A program made the translations under genes and the position numbers. This document shows positions 1 to 8,347 of a stretch of 64,000 nucleotides of DNA, in pieces (within the stretch, counting starts at the first letter, position 1; every line of letters begins with the position of its first letter). The stretch comes from Aldehydirespirator sp963662645 (GTDB lineage: Bacteria; Actinomycetota; Acidimicrobiia; Acidimicrobiales; Aldehydirespiratoraceae), in NCBI GenBank assembly GCA_963662645.2, contig OY759762.1:1860001-1924000 (forward strand), written 5' to 3'. Under the pieces are notes generated by a model, which was not told where the DNA came from, did not search any database, and saw only the letters and a list, made by a program, of their open reading frames with translations.

Positions 1-13
1 ATACGTTGACTCA

Positions 14-784
14 ATGGCCCACGATCTGATCCTTCTGCGCCACGGCCGCAGCACCTGGAACGACAAGAACCTCTTCACCGGCTGGCACGACTGCGGACTT
101 AACGACGCGGGACGAGCCGAGGCCAGGCAGGCGGCCGTGATGCTGGCCGAGGCCGGCCTGATCCCGGCCGCGGTGCACACATCCGTTCTGCGACGGGCCA
201 CCGAGACGACGAAGATCGTGCTCGACGGCCTGGGCCTCGGCGGCTTGGAGGTGCACCGGAACTGGCGGCTCAACGAGCGCCACTACGGCGACCTGACCGG
301 GCTGGACAAAGCCGCCACCCGCATCGCCCACGGCGACGAGCAACTCCAGCGGTGGCGCCGGGGCTACGACACTCCGCCCCCGCCCATCCGCAGCGACAAC
401 GAGTTCAACCCCAACAACTCGCCCCTCTACGCGGACCTGCCCGCCGGTCAGCTGCCCCTGACGGAGAGCCTCAAGGACGTGCTGGCCAGGCTGCTGCCCT
501 ACTGGCAGAACGCCATCGTCGGTGATCTGCGCGCCGGTCACACCGTGCTGGTCTCGGCCCACGGCAACAGTCTCCGCGCCCTGGCCAAGCACCTGGACCG
601 GATCTCCGACGCCGACATCGGCACCCTCAACATCCCCACCGGCATGCCCCTGCACTACGAGCTCGGTGCCGACATGTTCCCGACCGAGCCCAAGCACCCG
701 CTCGAGCGCGCCCTCGATCCCGCCGCCGCGGCCGCCGCAGCCGCCGAGGTGGCCGCCCAAGCCGCCGGCCCCTCCCGTACCTGA
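14..784 (+). CDS. gpmA: 2,3-bisphosphoglycerate-dependent phosphoglycerate mutase
   Basis: Interconverts 3- and 2-phosphoglycerate in cytoplasmic glycolysis/gluconeogenesis through a phosphohistidine. The N-terminus has the histidine-phosphatase signature LLRHGRSTWN with the catalytic His of RHG at about residue 10. Further along are RRATETTKI, the LNERHYGDLTG block and the second catalytic His in VLVSAHGNSLRAL, all in family order. The 256-residue length is normal for the dPGM type. The C-terminus ends in an Ala-rich run that is probably a disordered tail. The ATG start is only 13 bases inside the window, so no promoter can be judged. The next gene follows after about 30 bases on the same strand and may be co-transcribed, although the functions differ. 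Confidence 0.95.
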   Translation: MAHDLILLRHGRSTWNDKNLFTGWHDCGLNDAGRAEARQAAVMLAEAGLIPAAVHTSVLRRATETTKIVLDGLGLGGLEVHRNWRLNERHYGDLTGLDKAATRIAHGDEQLQRWRRGYDTPPPPIRSDNEFNPNNSPLYADLPAGQLPLTESLKDVLARLLPYWQNAIVGDLRAGHTVLVSAHGNSLRALAKHLDRISDADIGTLNIPTGMPLHYELGADMFPTEPKHPLERALDPAAAAAAAAEVAAQAAGPSRT

Positions 785-815
785 AGCGAGCGCGGCAGGT
801 AGTGTCGCGCCCGCT

Positions 816-3014
816 ATGCGGATCAAGCCCCACCATCTCGTCGTCGCGCTCGGCGTTGCCATCGCGCTGTTCACCGCTCTGTCCGGCATCGTCGCCGGCA
901 TCACCGGCTTCCACAGCGACAGCCTGATCACCCGCGAGGTCTTCGGCAATATCCCCGCCCCGCTGAAGGCCGCCTTCTACACCGTCATCCCCATCCTGCT
1001 GGTGTACGGGGCGGTCCTGTTCGCCAACCGGGTGAAGAACTGGGAGCGGGGCCGGCCCGACAATCGCCGCACCACGCCCAAGAACGTGCACCACCGGATG
1101 GCCGACTTCCGGGCCGGGGTCTACATGCGCACCCTGCTGCGGGAGCCCGGCGCGGGCGTGATGCACTCGCTCATCTACTTCAGCTTCCTGGTGCTGCTCG
1201 GGGTGACCACCACGCTGGAGGTCGACCACCAGCTCCCCGACAGCGCCAAGTTCCTGCACGGCGACGTGTACCGGGCCTACTCCGCGGTGGGCGACGCGGC
1301 CGGGGCGGTCTTCGTCATCGGGATGCTGTGGGCCATCCTGCGCCGCTTCGGCCCGCCGATGTGGCGGCCCTACCGCATCCGCATCAAGACCAGGCCCGAG
1401 CACGCCGTCATAGGCGGCGTGCTGCTGGCCATCGGCATCACCGGGTTCGGCGCGGAGGCATTCCGGATCGCGGCCGACGGGCTGCCCGACCACGAGCGCT
1501 GGAGCTTCATCGGCTACCCGCTGGCCACCCTCGTCGACGGCTCGGGCGCCGTGGTTGGCTGGCACCAGGCGTGGTGGGTGGCCCATGTCGTCGCCTTCAT
1601 GGCGTTCCTGGTGATCCTGCCGACGACGATGCTACGGCACATGTTCACGTCGCCGCTGAACATGTACCTGCGCCACCGCGACCGGCCCAAGGGCGCGATG
1701 CGACCCATGCCCGACCTGGTGGAGGGCGACACCGAGCTGGAGACGTTCGGCGCTTCGGTGATCGAGGACTTCTCGTGGAAGCAACTGCTCGACACCGATG
1801 CGTGCACCATGTGCGGCCGGTGCACCTCGGTGTGCCCGGCCCATGCCACCGGCAAGCCGCTCGACCCCCGGGAGATCGTGCTCAAGACGGGCGAGATCAT
1901 GGCATTGACCGGCAGCCCGCCCACGTCACCGCCCCTCAGCAGCGGCGAGAACGCCGGTGGCGAGGTCAAGGTGCCGGCCAACTGGATGTTCGAGCGCATC
2001 AGCGCCGAGGAGCTGTGGGCCTGCACCTCGTGCCGGGCCTGCGACGAGATCTGCCCGGTCAACATCGAGATCCTCGACAAGATCCTCGACATGCGCCGCT
2101 ACCTCACCCTGATGGAGAGCGACTTCCCCTCGGAGCTGGGCCAGGCCTTCCGGGGCATGGAGAACTCGTCCAACCCGTGGTCGCTGAGCCAGACCGAGCG
2201 GGCCGACTGGGCCCGGGACCTCGACGGGGTGCGGGTGCTGTCCGGGGGCGACCCCCTAGACGCCGAGTACCTGTACTGGGTCGGGTGCGCCGGGTCGTTC
2301 GACGACAAGAACAAGAAGGTGGCCCGGGCCATGGCCCAACTCATGGAGCGGGCCGGCGTGGACTTCGCCATTCTCGGCCCGGCCGAGAACTGCACCGGCG
2401 ACTCGGCCCGGCGCTCCGGCAACGAGTACCTGTTCCAGATGCTGGCGTCGGCCAACATCGAGACCCTCAACTCGATGGGGGTGCGCAAGATCGTCACCCA
2501 GTGCCCCCACTGCTTCAACACGCTGGCCAACGAGTACCCGCAACTCGGCGGGCACTACGAGGTGATCCACCACAGCCAGTTCCTGGAGGCACTGGTGGCC
2601 GAGGGTCGCCTGGACCTCGAGGGGGCCACCCTCGCCGAGAGGGTCGTCTACCACGACAGCTGCTACCTGGGGCGCCACAACGACGTGTACCTGGCCCCCC
2701 GGAGAGTCCTCGGCTCGCTCGGCGGTATCGACTTGGTGGAGGCGCCCCGCAACGGCACCAAGGGAATGTGCTGCGGCGCGGGCGGCGCCCGCATGTGGAT
2801 GGAGGAGACTATCGGCACCAAGGTGAACGACGAGCGGTCCCGGGAGCTCCTCGACACCGGCGCGTCGCGCATCGCCACCGCCTGCCCGTTCTGCTACATC
2901 ATGATGGACGACGGGGTGCGAGCGGCCGGTGCGGACGAGGACTCGGTGCAGGTGGCCGATATCGCCCTGCACGTGCTGGAGGCGGTCGAAGCCCGGGACG
3001 CGGCTCGTAACTAG
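816..3014 (+). CDS. etfD: EtfD-like membrane Fe-S oxidoreductase (CCG-domain, heterodisulfide-reductase type)
   Basis: A 732-residue protein with the architecture of actinobacterial EtfD, thought to pass electrons from electron-transfer flavoprotein to menaquinone. The N-terminal third holds several hydrophobic segments (first at residues 8-30) resembling a NarI-type cytochrome b domain. Two 4Fe-4S motifs follow: CTMCGRCTSVCP near residue 330 and CTSCRACDEICP near 403. Two cysteine-rich CCG domains make up the C-terminus, one starting YWVGCAGS near 488 and the other carrying GMCCGAGG near 650. The ATG at 816 was chosen because the open frame upstream only overlaps gpmA. Flavin dehydrogenases elsewhere in the window (dimethylglycine-dehydrogenase-like) are plausible upstream donors. 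An alternative name is generic HdrD/GlpC-type reductase. Confidence 0.8.
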   Translation: MRIKPHHLVVALGVAIALFTALSGIVAGITGFHSDSLITREVFGNIPAPLKAAFYTVIPILLVYGAVLFANRVKNWERGRPDNRRTTPKNVHHRMADFRAGVYMRTLLREPGAGVMHSLIYFSFLVLLGVTTTLEVDHQLPDSAKFLHGDVYRAYSAVGDAAGAVFVIGMLWAILRRFGPPMWRPYRIRIKTRPEHAVIGGVLLAIGITGFGAEAFRIAADGLPDHERWSFIGYPLATLVDGSGAVVGWHQAWWVAHVVAFMAFLVILPTTMLRHMFTSPLNMYLRHRDRPKGAMRPMPDLVEGDTELETFGASVIEDFSWKQLLDTDACTMCGRCTSVCPAHATGKPLDPREIVLKTGEIMALTGSPPTSPPLSSGENAGGEVKVPANWMFERISAEELWACTSCRACDEICPVNIEILDKILDMRRYLTLMESDFPSELGQAFRGMENSSNPWSLSQTERADWARDLDGVRVLSGGDPLDAEYLYWVGCAGSFDDKNKKVARAMAQLMERAGVDFAILGPAENCTGDSARRSGNEYLFQMLASANIETLNSMGVRKIVTQCPHCFNTLANEYPQLGGHYEVIHHSQFLEALVAEGRLDLEGATLAERVVYHDSCYLGRHNDVYLAPRRVLGSLGGIDLVEAPRNGTKGMCCGAGGARMWMEETIGTKVNDERSRELLDTGASRIATACPFCYIMMDDGVRAAGADEDSVQVADIALHVLEAVEARDAARN

Positions 3015-3049
3015 GCACTCCGGCCGGCGGGTCCTGTCGTCGAGGCCGT

Positions 3050-3083
3050 CCGACCGACGGGGCTTCGCCCAATTGTCGGTCGG
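3050..3083 (+). terminator. Strong hairpin after the EtfD-like gene
   Basis: A 9-bp perfect stem (CCGACCGAC at 3050-3058 pairing with GTCGGTCGG at 3075-3083) encloses a smaller GGGC-TTC-GCCC hairpin. It lies 36 bases after the stop codon and before the next gene. There is no T-run, so this is a candidate terminator or mRNA 3' structure rather than a textbook intrinsic terminator. Confidence 0.5.
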
Positions 3084-3165
3084 CCGTTCCCCGCCGCCAC
3101 CCCCCGGCCTTGCCGGTGCGCGGTGCCGGTCTGGCTGATCGCGCCTCGGCGGTAGCGTTCTGGGG

Positions 3166-3744
3166 ATGGGCCCCAGGATTGTTGTTGTCGACAACTATGA
3201 CTCGTTCGTGTACATCCTGGTCCAGTACCTGGGAGAGTTAGGGGCCGAGCCGCTGGTGTTCCGGCACGATGCGATCACTGCCGACGAGGTCCAGGGGCTT
3301 GAGCCCGACGGGATCCTGATCAGTCCCGGGCCGGGCACGCCCGACGACGCGGGCGTGAGCAACGACTTGCTGGCCGCGCTAAGCGGCGAGGTGCCCATCT
3401 TCGGGGTGTGCCTGGGGATGCAGTGCATCGGCCAGGTGTTCGGAGGGGCCGTGATCCGGGCACCGGAGGTGATGCACGGCAAGACTTCGGTCATCGAGCA
3501 CGACTCCTCAGGGGTGTTCGATGGTCTGCCCAATCCCCTCACCGCCACCCGATACCACTCGCTGATCGTCGAGCGCGCCTCGGTTCCGTCCGTCCTGGAG
3601 GTCACCGCCAGCTGCGATGAGGGCCTGGTGATGGGCCTGCGGCATCGACACCACCCGACTGAGGGCGTTCAGTTCCATCCCGAGTCGGTGCTCACCGACG
3701 CGGGCCGAGACCTGCTCGACAACTTCCTGGCCCGCTGCAGCTGA
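3166..3744 (+). CDS. pabA: Glutamine amidotransferase component II of anthranilate/aminodeoxychorismate synthase
   Basis: Class I glutamine amidotransferase that supplies ammonia to the chorismate-using partner TrpE or PabB. The N-terminus VVVDNYDSFVYILVQYLGELG is typical of TrpG/PabA. The oxyanion-strand motif ISPGPGTPDDAG follows, then the nucleophile Cys82 in GVCLGMQ and the His-Glu pair in GVQFHPESV near the C-terminus. The length of 192 residues is normal. The synthase subunit is not in the window, so whether it serves tryptophan, folate or both cannot be decided. Two copies of the interspersed repeat start two bases after the stop codon. Confidence 0.92.
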   Translation: MGPRIVVVDNYDSFVYILVQYLGELGAEPLVFRHDAITADEVQGLEPDGILISPGPGTPDDAGVSNDLLAALSGEVPIFGVCLGMQCIGQVFGGAVIRAPEVMHGKTSVIEHDSSGVFDGLPNPLTATRYHSLIVERASVPSVLEVTASCDEGLVMGLRHRHHPTEGVQFHPESVLTDAGRDLLDNFLARCS

Positions 3745-3746
3745 CC

Positions 3747-3876
3747 AGAGGCCGAGCTTGCGAGGCCGTGGCCCGAGCGGCCCGTGAGCGCAGCGAACAA
3801 GAGCGGGAACCAGGGAGGCCGAGCTTGCGAGGCCGTGGCCCGAGCGGCCCGTGAGCGCAGCGAACAAGAGCGGGAG
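3747..3876 (+). repeat. Interspersed GC-rich repeat, two tandem copies
   Basis: Copies at 3747-3809 and 3814-3876 are nearly identical. Each starts AGAGGCCGAGC, continues through GAGGCCGTGGCCCGAGCGGC and ends GCGAACAAGAGCGGGA. The core can form a 5-bp stem GGCCG/CGGCC around a 9-base loop. The first copy begins two bases after the pabA stop, in the same orientation. Open frames starting inside the repeat are not considered genes. Confidence 0.9.
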
Positions 3877-3919
3877 TGTCGCAATAGGCTCGGCCCCTAC
3901 ATTCCATCGAGGAGGCACC

Positions 3920-4117
3920 ATGAGGGTTCGCGTCGATCAGGAGGCCTGCCAGGGCCACAACCGCTGCTACATGCTGGCCCCGGAGCTGTTCGACGTGAAC
4001 GACGAGGGCACGGCCTTCGAGATCGGCGACGGCGAGGTGGCTCCCGGGTTGGAGGAGAAGGCCCGTTTGGCCTTCGACAACTGTCCCGAGTACGCGGTCG
4101 AACTGATCGAAGACTGA
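3920..4117 (+). CDS. Small ferredoxin of the P450-associated CxxHxxC type
   Basis: A 65-residue acidic ferredoxin. Visible cluster ligands are C10, C16 and C55 (in NCPEY), and the position usually taken by a fourth cysteine is His13, giving CQGHNRC. This matches actinobacterial ferredoxins that carry 3Fe-4S or unusual 4Fe-4S clusters and normally donate electrons to cytochromes P450. The ATG at 3920 sits eight bases after GGAGG, which sets the start; a longer frame begins inside the upstream repeat and is rejected. No P450 or ferredoxin reductase lies in the window, so the partner is unknown. Confidence 0.85.
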   Translation: MRVRVDQEACQGHNRCYMLAPELFDVNDEGTAFEIGDGEVAPGLEEKARLAFDNCPEYAVELIED

Positions 4118-4151
4118 AAGGCTCCCACTAAGCGAGCCCCGCTGGCCTTTC
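4116..4151 (+). terminator. Possible hairpin after the ferredoxin gene
   Basis: GAAAGGC at the ferredoxin stop pairs with GCCTTTC at 4145-4151, with an internal GGCTC/GAGCC stem between. The loop is large and there is only a short T-run, so this is a weak terminator candidate. Confidence 0.3.
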
Positions 4152-4220
4152 TCGGTGCGGCCCGGTTAGTGTCAGCGTCCCTATGCGTGCGCAGGCCTAC
4201 CAACGGGAGGAATAGTCAGC

Positions 4221-6266
4221 GTGTCGTCGCATTCCATCAGAAACGTCGTCCTCGTCGGCCACAACGGCAACGGCAAGACCACCCTGGCCGAGGCGATGCT
4301 GTATCGGGCCGGCGTGCTGAGCCGAATGGGCCGCGTCGACGACGGTACCGCCCACTGCGACTACGACCCCGAGGAGAAGGCCCGCCATCAGAGCCTGAGC
4401 GTGTCGCTGGCGTCGTTCGACTGGCGCGACCACAGGATCAACATCATCGACACCCCGGGCTACACCGATTTCGTGGGCGAGGCCGTCAACGGCATGCACG
4501 CAGCCGACCTGGCCGTGTTCGTGGTGGACGCGGTGTCGGGGGTCCAGGCTCAGGACCAGGTCATGTGGCGTCACGCCGACCGGTTGGGCCTGCCCCGGAT
4601 GGTGTTCGTCAACGGGCTCGACCGGGAGCGCTCATCCTTCGACCGCACTATGGACGATCTGCAGTCGCACTTTGGCTCGCACGTCGAGGCGGTGGAGTTG
4701 CCGCTGGGAGCGGAGGCGTCCTTCCACGGCATCGCCGATCTGGTGGGTGACGGCGCGCTCGACTACAGCAGCGGCCAGTCGGCGGCCGCGCCCATCCCCG
4801 ACGATGTGGCTCCGGCTGCCTCCGACGGTCACATCCAGCTCCTCGAAGATGTCGTAGAGGGCGACGACGAGCTTCTGGAGCAGTACTTGGAGGGGGTCGA
4901 GCCCGATCAGGAGCAGCTGGAGAGGCTGATCAGCGAGGCGGTGCGCGATCGCACCGTCTTCCCGGCGCTGTGCGGATCGGCGGCCAAGCCCATCGGTGTC
5001 GATCACCTGCTCGACTTCATCTGCCGGGTCGGCCCGGCCGGCGGCGAGACCGCCCCAGTCGCCGCAGTACGAGGCGGCGAGTCGGTGGATTTGGACATGG
5101 ATGCGACCGGCTCACCGGTGGCGCTGGTGTTAAAGACTCGCATCGACGACTTCCTGGGGCAGATCTCGTTCATCAAGGTGCTCTCGGGCACGATCCGCTC
5201 CAACGACACGCTCGTCAACAGCCGTACCGGCGACAAGGAGCGGCTCCACAATCTGATGTTGTTCACCGGTGCCGACCACCAGAGCCTGGATCATGTCGCC
5301 GCTGGCGACATCGCGGCCGTCACCAAGCTCGGCGATGTTCGAACCGGCGACACCCTGTCCAACGACGCGGCCCTGTCGGTGCCCATCACCCCACCGCCCG
5401 TGCCGGTCTACGGGGTAGCTGTTCATGCCTCGGCCCCGGCCCAGGAGGACAAGCTGGCGTCGGCGCTGCGCCGTTTCGCCACCGAGGATCCCAGCCTGGT
5501 GATCCGCCAGGATCCCACCACCCGCCAAACGGTGCTGTCAGGGGCGGGCGAGGCCCACCTCCGGGTGGTGAGGTCCCGCCTGGAGCGTATGGGGATCGAC
5601 TTCGAGGTCGAGAACATGCGAGTCGCGTACCTTGAGACGCTGGCCCGGCCGGCCGACGTGGAGGCCAAGCACAAGAAGCAGAGCGGCGGCCACGGGCAGT
5701 TCGCGGTGGCCATGGTGCGCTTCGAGCCACTGCCGCGCGGCGGGGGCTACGAGTTCGACACCGAGGTGAGCGGGGGTGCAATCCCCCGCAACCTGATACC
5801 CGCAGTGGGTGCGGGCATTGAAGAGGCCATGGCCAACGGCGGCAGGCACGGGTTCCCGATGGTGGACCTGCGGGCGGTGTGCTACGACGGCAAGCACCAC
5901 TCGGTGGACTCATCGGAGATGAGCTTCAAGATCGCGGGATCACTGGCACTCAAGCAGGCGGTGGAGCAGGCGGGCAGCGCGGTGCTCGAACCGATCAGCG
6001 AGGTCAGTGTCGAGGTTCCCGACAGCTACCAGGGCGACGTCCTCGGCGATCTGAACTCCCGCCGGGGCCAGGTGTTCGGCACCGAGCCGGGCTCGGCGAC
6101 GGGCACCAGCGTGATCCGCGCCCACGTGCCGACGTCGGAGATCCTCAGCTACGTAATCGATCTGCGGTCGATGACCGGCGGCACCGGCACCTTCAGCGCC
6201 GAGCACCATGACTACCAGCCCCTGCCCCACGCCCTGCTGTCCAAGGTCATGGTCGCCAACGACTGA
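4221..6266 (+). CDS. Elongation factor G-like GTPase (EF-G paralogue)
   Basis: A 681-residue translational GTPase of the EF-G-like type that actinobacteria carry besides true fusA. The G1 loop is GHNGNGKTT (residues 13-21), G3 is DTPGYTDF from about residue 77, and domains II-V follow, including KHKKQSGGHGQFA typical of domain IV. The G4 motif, normally NKxD, reads N131-G-L-D134, so the guanine-contacting Lys is missing. There is no rps/fusA/tuf operon around it, supporting a paralogue rather than the essential factor. The GTG at 4221 follows GGGAGGA. The precise function of this subfamily is not established. Confidence 0.85.
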   Translation: MSSHSIRNVVLVGHNGNGKTTLAEAMLYRAGVLSRMGRVDDGTAHCDYDPEEKARHQSLSVSLASFDWRDHRINIIDTPGYTDFVGEAVNGMHAADLAVFVVDAVSGVQAQDQVMWRHADRLGLPRMVFVNGLDRERSSFDRTMDDLQSHFGSHVEAVELPLGAEASFHGIADLVGDGALDYSSGQSAAAPIPDDVAPAASDGHIQLLEDVVEGDDELLEQYLEGVEPDQEQLERLISEAVRDRTVFPALCGSAAKPIGVDHLLDFICRVGPAGGETAPVAAVRGGESVDLDMDATGSPVALVLKTRIDDFLGQISFIKVLSGTIRSNDTLVNSRTGDKERLHNLMLFTGADHQSLDHVAAGDIAAVTKLGDVRTGDTLSNDAALSVPITPPPVPVYGVAVHASAPAQEDKLASALRRFATEDPSLVIRQDPTTRQTVLSGAGEAHLRVVRSRLERMGIDFEVENMRVAYLETLARPADVEAKHKKQSGGHGQFAVAMVRFEPLPRGGGYEFDTEVSGGAIPRNLIPAVGAGIEEAMANGGRHGFPMVDLRAVCYDGKHHSVDSSEMSFKIAGSLALKQAVEQAGSAVLEPISEVSVEVPDSYQGDVLGDLNSRRGQVFGTEPGSATGTSVIRAHVPTSEILSYVIDLRSMTGGTGTFSAEHHDYQPLPHALLSKVMVAND

Positions 6267-6341
6267 TCCGGCACCGGCTGGCCGTCGGGCCTAACGCCTT
6301 CGGAGGCACTCGAACCCTGCTCGGGGGACGAATGAGGCTGG

Positions 6342-6416
6342 CGCGCTCGGAGGGACTCGAACCCCCAACCTTCTGATCCGTAGTCAGATGCTCTATCCAA
6401 ATTGAGCTACGAGCGC
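6342..6416 (-). tRNA. tRNA-Arg (anticodon ACG)
   Basis: A full cloverleaf reads on the minus strand: acceptor GCGCTCG/CGAGCGC, D-stem GCTC/GAGC, anticodon loop CTACGGA in a TCTGA/TCAGA stem, and a T-loop TTCGAGT. The length is 75 nt including the discriminator G. CCA is not encoded. Confidence 0.95.
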
Positions 6417-6492
6417 TGGGGACGGCCAGTCTACGGTGCTCCGGTCTCAGGGGCTACGGCCCGGAAGCTGGCGCGACAGGTAGTCTCCGGCC

Positions 6493-7020
6493 GTGGAGGG
6501 CCCGTCCTGCCTGCTGGCCATCGATGTGCAGTTCGGGTTCGTCTGCTCCGAGACCGAGGCGGTTCCCTCGGCTGTTCGCTCCCTCTGCGCGGGGGTGGAG
6601 TTCGAGCATCGGGTGTTCACCCGGTGGATCAATCCGGGCCCGGGCGGCCCGTTCGTAGACTTCTTGGACTACCACGGCTTCCAGGGCGAGGCTCCCGAGA
6701 TTCCCCTCGTGTCCGAGGTCGCCGATCTGGCAACGATGGTCGTCGACAAGTACACCTATTCGCCGTTCGTTGGCACCGATTTGGAGCAGACGCTGCGCGA
6801 GCTCGGCGTGCAAACGGTCGCGGTGTGCGGTATCGATACCGCGGTGTGCGTCCTGTCGGCTGCGGTGGGGCTCTTCGACCGCGGCTTCAGACCGCTGCTG
6901 GTGTCAGACGCGTCGGCCAGCATGGGCGGTCCCGAAATCCATCAGGCCGGTCTGGAGGTCCTCGCCAGGACCATCGGCCCCCACAACATCATCACCACCA
7001 ACGACCTCGCCACCCGCTGA
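6493..7020 (+). CDS. Isochorismatase-family cysteine hydrolase
   Basis: A 175-residue hydrolase of the isochorismatase/nicotinamidase superfamily. The catalytic triad is visible: Asp11 in LLAIDVQFGF, Lys86 in VVDKYTYSPF and Cys119 in GIDTAVCVLSAA. Substrates in this family include isochorismate, nicotinamide and carbamoyl compounds; nothing here fixes the choice. The GTG at 6493 is the only start that leaves the AIDVQ strand in place and clears the tRNA. It is the last intact gene before the remnant region at 7.0-9.3 kb. Confidence 0.82.
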   Translation: MEGPSCLLAIDVQFGFVCSETEAVPSAVRSLCAGVEFEHRVFTRWINPGPGGPFVDFLDYHGFQGEAPEIPLVSEVADLATMVVDKYTYSPFVGTDLEQTLRELGVQTVAVCGIDTAVCVLSAAVGLFDRGFRPLLVSDASASMGGPEIHQAGLEVLARTIGPHNIITTNDLATR

Positions 7021-7036
7021 GCGCCGTACCCGGCGA

Positions 7037-7390
7037 TCAGGCACCCCAGCGGAAGCGGCCGAAGCAGGACGCGGAAGGCGTCGCCGCGGCCGGGTCGGTC
7101 GACTCGAGCACAACCTCATGGAGTGTGCCTGTGAATCGGAACGGAGGCAGGTAGTCGTCACAGACCGGGAGCCCCTGGTCGCGCCCGATGAACAGGCCCG
7201 GATGCCCGTGCTGCCAACGAGCGGGCGGGTCGGTGGGGAGCTCCATCGTGGCGACGTTGCCGCCGTTGAGGGTCATGGCCAGTCTCCCCCCGGGGGCACG
7301 GAGTCGGAACTCGATGCATGCCTCATTGCCTCCCGGCCCGATCGGGGTGTCGGCCTCGGCGCGGAACGCCGTGCCGTGCAGCGTGAACGA
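7037..7390 (-). pseudogene. C-terminal remnant of an arylsulfatase
   Basis: The minus-strand frame ends with GRDQGLPVCDDYLPPFRFTG followed by TLHEVVLES, which matches the C-terminal beta domain of large arylsulfatases (pattern GxDxGxPVxDDY...PFxFTGTLxxV). Upstream residues SFTLHGTAFRAEAD also fit that domain. The catalytic sulfatase domain with the formylglycine Cys motif is absent, and upstream sequence does not continue the homology, so this is a truncated relic. The frame runs open to 7468, but that part looks unrelated. Confidence 0.6.
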
Positions 7391-7623
7391 CGCTATCGAC
7401 GCCGAGGCCGCTGCCCGCAAGGCGCTCTCGGGCGAAGCGACCGCAGCCGCCAAAGACACCACCGGCATCGTCGGAAGCGATCCGCCAGCTCAACGCCGCC
7501 CGAAACAGCGCCGTCAAGCCTGTCAGGAACGCGGTCACGGTGACTGGCACGCCGCTGCTGCCAACCTGTCAAGCACCGGCACCACCCGTTCCTCGTGTGC
7601 ATGGTCTCGGTCCTGGTGGGCGT

Positions 7624-8037
7624 TCAGGGCCCGAGGGCGGTGATGGGCACCACGGCAACGCCGTCGGTGCGCTCGTAGGCGAATCCGGTGGCGGTGATCA
7701 CCACCAGTCGGCGGGGTGCGCCTACCTTGGTTGGGTCGATCCGGTCGTCTCGGAGCTTGGTGAGCGAGGCGGCGGCCGCTTCGACCGCGATCCGGCCCCC
7801 GAGCTTGATCTCGACCGCAATCCATTCGCCGTTGCGTCGCCGGATGATCGTGTCAACCTCCAAGCCGGTGTTGTCGCGATAGTGGCTGAGTCTTGCTCGC
7901 AGCATCTGGCAGTAGACGCGCAGATCCCGCACGCACAGCGACTCGAACAGGAATCCAAGCGTCTCAAGGTCCGCCAGCAGGCGGCCGGGGTCGGCGTCCA
8001 GCGCTGCGGCCGCCAGGGAGGGGTCGACGAGTTGGCG
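7624..8037 (-). pseudogene. C-terminal remnant of an AAA/DUF4143-family ATPase
   Basis: Read on the minus strand from 8037, the frame gives LVDPSLAAAAL, LGFLFESLCVRDLRVY, SHYRDNTGLEVDTIIRR and AVEIKLGG. This is the typical C-terminal PD-(D/E)XK-like part of DUF4143 ATPases. A stop codon lies directly upstream (8038-8040), exactly where the homology starts and a transposase fragment begins on the other strand. The Walker A/B ATPase half is missing. An intact member of the same broad family sits at 42847-43995, but its sequence differs. Confidence 0.75.
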
Positions 8038-8044
8038 TCACGAG

Positions 8045-8296
8045 TTGTTCGGTTCGGGCCGTGACATCGCTGAGATCCTCGAGGAGGTGATGCGCCTGTC
8101 GGCTCGGCTGGTGTTGCAGCAGGTCCTCGAAGAGGGGGTCACCTCGTGGCTGGGTCGGGGCTGGAACTGTCGCTCCGATGGCGAGCGGGCCGGGCAGCGC
8201 AACGGCTTCAGCGATGTGACGGTCAAGACCACCGCGGGGCCGATCGAGATGGGCGGTGCCTTTGGCAATCGACCATGGCGGTCGTTTGTTGCATAA
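8045..8296 (+). pseudogene. N-terminal fragment of an IS256-type transposase
   Basis: The 83-residue frame contains RLVLQQVLEEGVTSWLGR, then GERAGQRNGF and VKTTAGPIEM, which is the N-terminal region of IS256/mutator transposases. Homology stops near residue 70; the DDE catalytic core is absent. Its left edge abuts the truncated DUF4143 remnant, suggesting insertion followed by deletion. It is unlikely to be functional. Confidence 0.7.
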
Positions 8297-8347
8297 ACTC
8301 CCGCGGTTCCTCTGTTCACCTCGATCCGCGAGCGGCGCCTTTGGCTC

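Noticed and set aside
3784..4131. Open frames starting inside the interspersed repeat (products beginning MSAANKSG or MARAARERSE)
   Set aside because: These starts recur at every repeat copy and only reflect the repeat sequence; downstream genes have better starts with ribosome-binding sites.
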